Shown here: in pieces, positions 47,001-59,000 of the stretch
Position numbering within the stretch: the first letter of the stretch is position 1
Layout of the letters: every line of letters begins with the position of its first letter
The notes under the pieces: model-generated
Told to the model about the DNA's origin: nothing
What the model saw: only the letters and a program-made list of their open reading frames with translations
The model's database searches: none
Translations under genes and position numbers: made by a program
DNA from: Bicyclus anynana
Taxonomy: Eukaryota; Arthropoda; Insecta; Lepidoptera; Nymphalidae
Direction: 5' to 3'
Assembly (NCBI RefSeq): GCF_947172395.1
Contig: NC_069086.1
Span: 11,998,501-12,062,500 of the forward strand
DNA length: 64,000 bases

Positions 47001-50000
47001 ATATGCTCTAGTAGAATTTATCAGTGGTTTTCTTGGTTCTTATCATACTGATATTATATTTTCTTCGGTAAGGGAATTATTTTATCATTTATTTCATTAT
47101 TTTATTGTAATCCAATTGACCTCATTGGTCAATTGGATTACAATAAAATGTGGATAAAGTTGTGAATTACCGATTAAATCGAATCCAAATTTTTAGACAT
47201 AAATAGTTGAAATTACGCAATTGATTTTCTGAATTCGAGAGAATAAAGCCGGAAATTGCCACAGCTCAGGAGGTTTTCAATAAAACTTAAAGTCAGAGGC
47301 AAAATCTAGTTTTGTAATGTTTTCGAGAGTGAGTTGTGGTAGTATACAATTAAGTGACTAATACTACCTACCTACGTGTGTTTTGACCAATTTTAAAATT
47401 TTTTATATTAACGCAAAGCTACATTATCAGCGTCGAACTTGGGCTTTATTATATCCCCATAGTCCCAGGAAAACTACGTGGGTCGGATATAAATTACTCG
47501 TATTAACAAAATCAATAAAATATTTAATAGCATAAATGATGTTATTGGTTTATTTTATTTAGCATAATTCATTTAAAGAATCTCATTGAAAGTAACTAAC
47601 TGTTTAGCAATTTTTCTTATTTTCTTGTCAGAAATTGCTGGCAGAAAACATGATAACAATGAAGCCATTTTCGTGCAAGTGGATGAAAAATAATGAATTT
47701 AAAATCTAGCGAAGCAGAAGTCATGACTTATCTCTGAAACAAGTGGGACGAAAAGGAGTTTCACCACACCCCATTTACGATTATCTGTTCCGCAATTTCA
47801 GCGGAACATTGACGGAAAATGTTTTTCCGGGCATCCCGAACTTTACGCGGGCTGTTCCGTAGTTTAACGGTTACCTACGCTTTGTCGAATGATTTCATTA
47901 TACGAGCACATATCGCGGAGTAAAATTCCAACCCAACAGTTTTGAACTGATTCCTAAATAAAGTTAGGTACTGTTTTTATTTTAATTTTGTTATTTAAAT
48001 GTTTATTTTATTTTACAATTAGCTATTGCTGCTTATTTGCTGAAAAATGTTTATAATAATTATTAATGCTACATATAGGTAACATTATTACTTTATTTTT
48101 TATAATCCAATAGTTTTACAATTTTTTAAAGAGTAGGTATAAAATAAATAAATAATTAAACTATTTTTTTGGAAAAACTAGTTATAACTTTTATTTTAAC
48201 TTGTAATATCAGAATATAATAACAATTAACTTAAATAGTAAGTATTATTAAATAGGTATAAAACAAAGACTCTAAAAACACCAGGAAGTTTTATTTTAAA
48301 GAGGTTGGAACTTTATAAATATATTTGCAAATGGAATCAGTTTCGCCCCTAATAATTCTTTAATGAAAACATTACATAATTATTTCGATTGGTGTAAGCA
48401 TTTTTAAAAACGCTTCACTAGTTTTGGAGATTAACAAACAATCAAGTTTCACATCTTTATAATATGCATTAGCCGTGATAGCCCAGTGGATATGATCTCC
48501 GCCTCCGATTCCGGAGGGTGTGAGTCCGGTACCGGTATGCACCTCCAACTTTTCAGTTATGTGCATTTTAAGAAATTAAATATCACATGTCTCAAAACGG
48601 TGAAGGATAAACATGGTGAGGAAACCTGCATACCAGAGAATTTTCTTAATTTTCTGCGTGTGTGAAGTCTGCCAATCCGCATTGGGCCAGCGTGGTAGAC
48701 TTTTTCTCTAACCCCTCTCATTCTGAGAGAGACGCGAGCTCAGCAGTGAACCGAATATGGGTTGATAATAATGATGATGATATTTCGCTTAACTGTTGGA
48801 TCAAGAGTCGGATACAAAAGGCAGTGATTCTTGAGACGGCGCGTATTGTGAGGAGGTTCCTCACTCTGGAGCCCTAACCACCGGTTGCTTGGGCACTCAA
48901 ATGTCTCACTCAAAAAATCAACACTCCCGCAGCAGGAGGGTTTATGTTTTTTATAAATTTTTAATAGTGTTTTGTATTTTATATTTATATTGACATTGTT
49001 AAAAATTAAAAAAGAACCAATAAATAAATAATAGAAAAAAAAAGGATGATATTATTAGTTTAGATAATCTTGCCCATTTATCCTTTTCAGATCAACCTCC
49101 CTGAAGCTTACTATGTATAATATTGTGTTTTGTATCAGATCACGGTTGAACGAGGCGCTGCGGGAAGCCGGTTATAACATTGACGGCGAGAGATTTCCTG
49201 AGGGGTATCAAGAGGCGCCTCTGGCCTACGACGCTGTATGGTCCGTTGCTTTAGGTAACTTTCATGAATACTAAGTTCCTTCACATACCTACATACATAC
49301 GTTCGTAGTGACGGTGATTCGATATAGGATAGTTGAGTGGGCGAAGATTGACTTAACTAACCTTTTAATGAATGCTACCAATTTTACACAATAGATATGA
49401 AAATATATTATGACAATAATAGTTTAAAAAACTAAAAACACGCTTTTAGCACGCACTAAAAATTACAAATATTGAATTTAAGTCATATGACTGTTTTTTT
49501 TCTTATTTTTGACAGCAAATATGTCTAAAATACGATATGGGTATCAAATGAAAGGATCATTTGATACCCATATAATGGGGGTGGATTTCAAACAACCAGT
49601 CCGCCATCTTGGAGAGGCTGCCATATTGGATTTGTAATGACGTATTTTAGCTAGTCATGTATTGTTAACAGAACTCAAAGCTTGTTCACATCCTAATCGA
49701 AGACTGAGAAATGGGTCAAATATAGATTCCAAGATTTGATTTTTTTACATACATAATTACAAGTGAAGCTAATACGAGTATATGCGTGTTAAAAAGATAG
49801 CTAAAGAGCCTCATTCGACCAAAATAAAGCAAAGGAGAATGATGTTTACATTAATTTGCAGACTGATAGAATGTTATGATAATAGGTAGCTGGTAGGTAT
49901 TGGATTAGGATACGAGTATGTATGCATCAAGTAGTCTACTCTTCGCCTTATCAATATCGATACGAAAAGGAGTATCAAGAGGTACCTCTCGCTTAAGACG

Positions 50001-53000
50001 CTGTGTAACTTTCATGAATACTAAGTTCCTTCAAATTCCTTTTAGAGCATGTTTATGTATATTATACGTTTTAAAATTAAACTTCTTTGACAGTGATTCG
50101 ATGTATGTTCGCTGTGTGCATGTAGATTGCAAGTAACTTTTTAATGGACATCACTAACTTTATTACACGATATAGATGAAAGATATACGATATAGATTAT
50201 AGAGCTAAACATAGACTGTACTACAATAGAACAAAGGAGAGTAACATAAATTTATTTACAAATAGCCTGTTCATGTACCTATTATACATTTAGAAATCAA
50301 ACTTCTTTGGCGGTGATTCGATGTATGACCGTTGAGGCGAAGATTAAGAGCTACTTTTTAGTGGACTCCACTAATTTTTTTGGACAAAGATATAAGATAA
50401 TAATTATAACTAATGCTGCGTGAAAGAAAAAGAGAGCCAGAGATTTTCCCTCGACTAAAATAGGACAAACGCGGAGAGTGTGAGTAACACACGACTACTC
50501 GTATACGATCTTTTGGATCGATAAAATAAGATAGTATTGCTCAAACGCATTGATGTATTCCTCAGGCGACATACATTCTAATATTTGTTAAAAATTAAAA
50601 CTGCGTAAAAAATGTACTTAATAACATTTTAGTAATAATATATTTCTTTTCAACAAGCAAAAAAATTACAATTCCTACCTCACAAAAAGGTGATACTTAT
50701 AAAATTAAACTTAATGGAGTATAATTTTTCAGCTTTCAACAAAACAATGGAGAAATTAGAGAAGAATGGCTTGAGCTTGAAGAATTTCACGTACACCAAT
50801 AAGAAAATTGCGGACGACATTTACGAAGCAATAAACTCCACGTCGTTTCTAGGTGTGTCGGTAAGTACTTGTTTCTTTTAATAGCTTAGGCAGGTAGAAT
50901 AATAAACGCGCCTTGGTGTTAAAAGTTTATACGTAGCGCAGTCCCTTTGGACACTTTTATGGTTGCAGGGCTCTTTAATTAGTTAGCACAGAGTACTGCC
51001 AACACAATTTCTAAAAGAAAATCAAAAGTAGATGTAAAGGGCAAAACACAAATAATGAATGAAAGCCTATCAAATATCGCAATTCCCTCTAAAAAAAAAC
51101 TGTTGTCTGTAAAGTCGGTTTACTGACGATAGTTGAACGTGACAACGTCATAAGAAAATACTCATGGAACAGTTGCATTTTTCAAAAGAAAATGTTAGTT
51201 TTTCTAAAATACTGTTTAATAATCTTCATAGACCAGCATATACTTTATTTCTTGTAAAAAAGTTGGCAACCCTAGAACGAGGGAACGACGCATAACGTCA
51301 TCTTTTTTCGAGTATGCAGCCGGCTTCATCGAATTATAAGACGTTGTCACGTCAAAATATAAACAATTAAACCGTTAAGTAGTAAAGAAAAACCTATGCT
51401 TATGCCTCTGGGTGCAGGCATAAAGGTTCCTTTGAAAACGCTGCAACACTCATCTCCACTGCTCGAGTTATTATCCCCGCCTACCCACATAATCTAAACT
51501 AATCTATAAAGCTGAAGAGTTTGTTTGGTTGTTTGGTTGAACGCGCTAATCTCAGGAACTACTGATTCGATGTGAAAAATTCTTTCAGTGTTAGATAGCC
51601 CATTTATCGAGGAAGGCTAAAGCACAGTAGATATATTACAAGCAGTAGTTGGACTTCATACTAAAGGTCGAAACGCGAGCTATACCTACGCAGCTCGTAC
51701 GTGGGGTGATCGTGGGGTGAAGACCGTTGCGACTGTGCCGCGGTAACGAACGCAGTGTATTGGATTTTTTAATTATGACGACTAGGAAAAAAGTTATTAT
51801 TTTTATAAAGTTTGATTAATATTTTGTATTCTAAAGGCATAATTTAATAAATATATATATAAATAAATGCTTAAATGATAAAATTGTGTAAATAGGTAAA
51901 TGACGTAAACGTTAATATAATATTATTAAATAATTATTTATTAACTTCTTCATTTAGGCTGTTTTCTTTGATTATTATGTAATACATAGATTTAAATCTT
52001 ATGACATGTATGTTTTGTATACCTGTATTTTAAGGTAATAAAGAAGTTACGTAAAGAAGTTGTTTGAATTTAACAACATTATTGTGTTGCTCATACTTTA
52101 ATGTATTTGAATAAAAAAAGTAAAGAGCCAGCTGATATCAATATACCTATCCAGATTTTTTTATTAAACTACTAGCGAACCCGGTCAATCTCAATTTGTT
52201 TTTTGTAGTTCCTTCCCTACATGCCAAGTCAGGGTCAATTTTTTATCGTCTATTCTATAGTGTGGGGGTATCGTTATCGGTATTTTTGTACATTACATAA
52301 GGGTATGCTTATGTTAAAGTGCTAACATAATCTACGGAACCCTACACTGCGCGTGGCCCGACACGCACTTGACCGATTTTTTATTATTTGGTCACCTAGT
52401 GTGGTGGTAATAGATAGATGGCATCACCAAAATAAATATATGAAGGTCCTTCAAGATCATTGATTAGTATCAGCCTTATTTAAATCTACCAATCAAAAAA
52501 CAACACGCATTTTATTGATCACTTCCTATTTTACTACAATTTACAAAGTATTTTATTTGTTTATTTAAAAAAAAGTATATTTACAATCACATAACTAAAT
52601 GGAAACACAAAGTTGGCAAATGTAATTAAAATGCTGCAGGCGGGCAGTCCTATCACATGTTTACGTGCCGCGCGGCTGTAGGTATTTATTTCAAAAATAT
52701 GGCCGAGTTATTATACTGCTTGTAATATATCTACTGTGGCTAAAGTCTATTATCCCCTTACTATGGGAAGGGAAACCACGCGGTTGAAACCGCGCGGCGT
52801 CAGCTAGTAGTAGTAGCTGTAATATCGCGTTACAGGTATCGAACCCATCTCTCTTCATTAATAGTGACCGGAGCATTATTCCTCTAGACCAAAATCTTAA
52901 TACCGATGGTACATAATTCCCGAATTGTAGTCCCTTACTTAATAGCAATTTATTTTTATATATGTAGAATTTATAAATGTCCTAATGGCTTGTAGCTATT

Positions 53001-56000
53001 TACGTGAAATTTGCGCCAATTCAACAGCAAATTAGTACTAATGTGGGCCCAGTCTTGCACCCCAAATTACTGGGGCAATTATACCCAATGTACGCCCAGT
53101 CTTGGAATTTTTTACCGAGCAAAGGGCGAATTGCTCATAAGTTGCCCCTCGTTAGCCTAATGACTTGCAGATTATATTACCGTTAGAACTACAATTTCGG
53201 GTGAATATTGTTTTCATTTTAATTGCATTACGAGTGGGTGCTTATATTTGAGATGGGGTGATAATTAAATAAGTATTCAGGGTGAATTTGCTAATTGTGT
53301 TAACTCAAATAAATTACTTGTGGCTTCGAAATATTCCTTTCCTTTTGTTTTATTAAAACTGTACGATTTGATTAAATTAATCAAATCGTAGATTATTTAA
53401 AAAATTATACCTAAAAAGATGTTTACCTTAAAATGCTAAATGCTTTGATGATGAAAATCAATTATAAAGTATATAAACTGGTTCTGGTTTAAAAAGTTTA
53501 AAATTAAAATACTCATGTGATTAAGCTATAAAAGAATTTTATAGCTCATTGCCCGTATACTATAATTGCGTTGAAAATATTTAATTCAAGGCTCAGAGGG
53601 CTTCCTGTACAAACTGTTTATCAGTAGAATGAATATGAATAAAGCGCGAGTTCCAATAAAGTCATCGTCTGCTTCAAATAAAGCAGTAGATGAAAAAAAT
53701 CAAAGTTAAAAAATATCCTTTAGTTATTTTCTACGACATGTTATCTACCTTATAAATAATAAAGGTTTTATAACAGGGTTTGGTGGCGTTCTCCTCTCAA
53801 GGAGATCGCATAGCGTTGACACAGATAGAGCAGCTGACGGACAACCATTACGTGAAGTTGGGATACTACGACACACAGGCTGACAACCTTACGTGGCTAG
53901 ACAGGGAGCGATGGGTTGGTGAGTAAATATCTACTTTATTTCATCCCAATAAGGTTGACTTTTAAGCCGACGTTGTTTATGGTCGTCAAAAATTTCGTGA
54001 ATGTTGAATGTTTGAAATGTGTACTATAAAATGCAACTTCATTTTACACAGTAAATTCAGGAACACGAATAAAATGTTCGTCAATGTTTTCCTAACTGTA
54101 CACAATGTGTGTGTTTTGTTAACCCACAGCATTATTATTATTATGTGTAGTAAAAATACCACAGTGGTGTTATTCTAAAATACACAGTGCATACCTCACT
54201 AGATAATTAATTATTGAATAGATTATGTTAGCAAATTTATCCCTATCCTATTAAGCTACCAATTGTGACCTTCTCACGCTCTACGGGTATTTTCTGACCC
54301 ATTTTATATTAGGTATCTACTTATATAGCAATTTTTATTTTCAGTTGATAAGCGTTTTAAGAATATGGTTTAAACTTAAATTTATGATTTATTATATAGG
54401 TACGTATTATTATTGATTTATAGGAGGTCGGTCAAATATGACTTGAAAGTTTAATTAAATATGATTTACAGCACTAAAAGCTATCAACAAAACCATGATT
54501 CATTTCTGAACACGGCACTTTATTGTCAAGTCATAGCTTATATGGAAGTGACCGACCTCTTTTAGCTAACATTATGTGAGAAACTTAAGCAAAAATTTGA
54601 CATTTTATTAATTAGTTATTTTATAATCAACAATACAATTATCTTTATAGTTTATTATATACGTTATGACGTTTACATTTAGGGATTGCTATTCATTAAA
54701 TCAAACATTATTTCGTTTCTAAGTAAAAGACACACATTTAATTCTAATTATATAGATAACTACATTAAAATTGAAAACACAGAACCCATAAATATTAATC
54801 CACTTAGCTTAAGCTACAAAGTTCCTCTGATTGCTGCGATTCAATCAAAGAAATCGCAAGACAAACCTTAAACAACTCGAAATTTAGTTACGAATTCCCG
54901 TTCCAAGATTGTGTTTTTCGCTTAAACTGTGCGAAATATACGGTGTCGAAACACTTGAAAGAATAATTGTGTTCCGTCCCACGCAGTTACGCTAAGAAAT
55001 CCGGTGGAATTAGCCAAATGGGCACGAGGACTTCTTAAATTAGCTTTTGGGTTGTATGGCAATTATTTACGTGGTAAATTATATACTTATTTACCACTTG
55101 CAAACGCCCGCACTTTCGTTCGCTTAAATCAATTTTAGGATGATTATTTTTTTTAATATAGATGCGATTTCAAATAAGTACCAAAATCGTCTATAAAAAC
55201 CTCCTTAATTAGGATCACCTAACAAAACGAAAATATGTTTTAGGATACTCTCGGTGTGCATAATAAAAAGTTGTGTCCGTAAGAAAATAATGTAAATTAT
55301 TTTCTTACGGACACAATTTCACTCGCAATAATGAAACCCACGAATACCTTGAAATGCCAACTGTCTGTGAGGAAATCAGTAATAACTGCAAAAAGCATAA
55401 AGAAAGGCTAACGCGACATCCCAATCGCCTCGCTAGCTCATTGATCGCCGCGAATCAAACGCCTGAAACGAGCTGACGTGCTCGATGACTAGGTGACGGC
55501 AGAGCTATGGCTCTCCTGTCAGAAATCGCCCTAAAGTCTCACAACTCACATGCTAAAAAAAAAAAAAAAACATTATATCACACTAAAAGTATGGTTCAGA
55601 TCAAGCAATTTTTCAAAAGTAATCAATATAAACTATGCATAAAAGTATGAAAACTGTGCAACATGCTTTCTATTTCAAATGGGCTAAATGTCGTCTAAAT
55701 TCAATATTGATTCTTAATTATCGAACATGTCACACCAAAATGTCAATCTGATACAGCAAACAATCAAATTGGCCGCGTGATGCAATGGAAAATGCTTTTG
55801 TTACTCACACAGCTACGATGCTGTGGCAATATCATTTTCATTTTGCCGAAACTACTAAAATATTTATTCAATTCATTAAAGTCTACAATACCAGTATATG
55901 AATTACGACGACGAGGTAGATGTTTAATAAAATAGATTGGTAAAGTAACACACAATATTTTGTTTTTTCACACACTTTTGTTGTTATCTCGAAAAAAAAA

Positions 56001-59000
56001 CTCAACGTGATAGGTAGTTAGTTATAAATGAAACATATATAGCACGTAAAAACCGATTTCTGGCGACGCATGCCGTGGCGACGCGTCGCTATATGATGGT
56101 ATATATAAACAGTCTATATGCAGTAGTGTGTACGGTGTGGCGACGCGTCGCCATGCGCAATCGACTGTGCGATTCTCTCCCACTCGCTCCGGCGTTAAGC
56201 TATCTCTCTCGCTACACTGAGCTCGGATACCTATAGTGTATACTCCGTAGTGTATACAGTGTTGTTTACTACAGTACATATAACTTGTGTTTTACTTGAA
56301 AACAAATAATTTTTCTGATAATAAAATGTCTGACCGTGATAAGTTAGAGAGTGAGATGTTTTACATCTGCCAGGCGTCCCGTGACGGCTCACATTTTTTT
56401 TTTGATATATAAGTGTTATTTACATAATTACTGCATATTTTAATGTTATTGCATAATCTATTCATTAATAATTTCTTCTTATTTTTTAGTATTTTGTCTG
56501 AAACATTATAGAAAAAAATGTAATAATTATAAATTACAGTCACCCTACAATCCTTTATCGAAAATTCGATAATGTTCTACCAAATCTCAGACCAATTATT
56601 TCCTATAAGACCTGCCTCGCTAGAAGTTACCCCTCTGTTAAAACTATTTGATCATGATCAAACGTTTTCATTCAAAATGCGTCTATAAAATCGATGTTCC
56701 ATTTTGTTAAAATTATACGTCTGTGTATAACGATTTAAAATTTATAGTTGTGTGTAGTTTAAGGACACAGGATATAGGTGCTAAATATTTTCGATGTGTG
56801 AGTTTACCTGGTCCCCTAAAGAAAATAGAAGACAATTTTGTTGGTGAATTTTAGTGCGATACAAACCGAATTAAGGTAATTTGTCTGCTTAGTACCAAAT
56901 CATTCGTGTTAATTCAGAAAAAAATTTTCGTTGATTATCCGAAAAAAAAGCAATAAAATTTTATTTTCCTGTAAACTAAAGAAAATAGACGGTATGGAAA
57001 CACTCAAAAGAGTAATTGTGTCCCTTCCCACTTTGTTTCTCCAAGAAATTTAAAAGATGCTTAGGGAAATGGCTGTAAGGAAATTTTCCGTTCGATTAAC
57101 ATTTTCCAAGATAAATGACAAACAAAATTACCTACTGCCGCGGAAACTTTCGGCTAAAAAGTAATTCAATAACAATTGGACTTGCTTAGCTAACAATTGT
57201 ACTTCCTTTCTGAACGAATTACGGCCATGGCGGTCAATTTTTTAAAGACAAGCTTTTTACGCAGAAATATGACTACAGACTAGTACATATACAAGAACTA
57301 TGCAAAGTTAATAAAATAGGTTCACTCCTCTACTACTTTCCGAATACTTTCGCACTCTACAATAAAGTACGAAGGTATTAGAGAATGTTTATCACTAAAC
57401 AGAGGGCGTAGTGGCAGTTTTATACTGTTACTGTCACGTAACGTAAACGCGAATTTCTAAGGAATTGAAACAGCGCCATCTAGTGGCGCTACTGCACAAC
57501 TGTTTCAATTCCATATAAATTTGCGTAAACGTCAACGTGATAGTAACAGTATGAAAATATTGAAAACTCCCACTAGCCACACAGACAGTTAATCGACAGA
57601 CAGACTCGATAGGTCGCCACGCAAGAAGGCATTATTCATATTAATATCTTTTTTTTTATTCTTTACAAATTAACCCTTGACTACAATCTCACCTGATGGT
57701 AAGTGATGATGCATGCAGTCTAAGATGGAAGCGGGCTAACTTGTTAAGAGGAGGATGAAAATCCACACCCCTTTTCGGTTTCTACACGACATTGTACGCT
57801 AAATCGCTTGGCGGTACGTCTTTGCCGGTAGGGTGGTAACTAGCCACGGCAGAAGTCTTCCACCGGCCAGACATGGACCAATTAAGAAAATCTCAATCGG
57901 CCCAGCCGGGGATCGAACCCAGGACCTCCGTTTTATAAATCCACCGCGCATACCACTGCGCCACGGAGGCCGCAAAAATTTCATACTTTCCAGCACCGTC
58001 GCTATGTTTTTTAAGACATATACTTTGGAAAGTGTACGCAGTCCACCATCTTACTCCTCATTATCCTTTCTATCACATAACATTATGACGCCATAACAGT
58101 GGCAACCATACGTGGTCGATATCAACGCAACTCGTACAAAACGTATAACTTGTACATCCACGTTTCTAATTCCTACAGCAACCGTGAATGAGAAATGGGC
58201 TTGGATGAAAGATTATGTATACTGACAGTTTTATCAAGCTCTCTAAAGCTTGAAAATTACAGGCTTTGACACTTTAATGTCTACTAGTAGACGCCCGCGA
58301 CTTCGTCCGCGTGGAATTTGTTTTTTTTACAAATCCCTCGGGAACCATGAATTTTCCGAGATAAAAAGTAGCCTATGTGTTTATCCAGGCTATTATATAT
58401 CTCAATATCAGATTTCAACTAATTCGGTTCATTAGTCGAGGCGTGAAAGAGTAACAAACATTCATATCATCAAAATCATCAATTTTCCCAAATCACGAGA
58501 AACCATGGATTTTTTCGGGATAAAAAGTAGCCTATGTGTTAATCCAGAGTAAAATCTATTTCCATTCCAAATTTCAGCCAAATCGCTTCAGTAGTAGCGG
58601 CGTTAAAGAGTAACAAACATCCAAACATCCATACAAACTTTCGGGTTTATAATATTAGTAGGATACTACAGCGTTATTTGCAAAATGCACGCTGAGTATA
58701 TCTATAAAAGAAGTATAGCCTACTAACATCACCAATTCCAAACTCTAAGTACTGTTAAAAAAAACCTAATAAACAAATTTTTATTAGTTTCCTTTATTTT
58801 AATTGCCTAACAAAATGACAATGAATATTGGTTATGGCCAGCCATTCAGGTAAGCTTTGTGGTTAAATACAGGAAGGCAAATCATTATTTGTAACTAGTT
58901 TGATGTTCGTAAACCACGATAATGGTCTGCTTTTAATTTAATTGCCTATAAATTTTATTCGTCGAAACTTTTAGGGTATTCATACGTTATTTGTTTTTGT

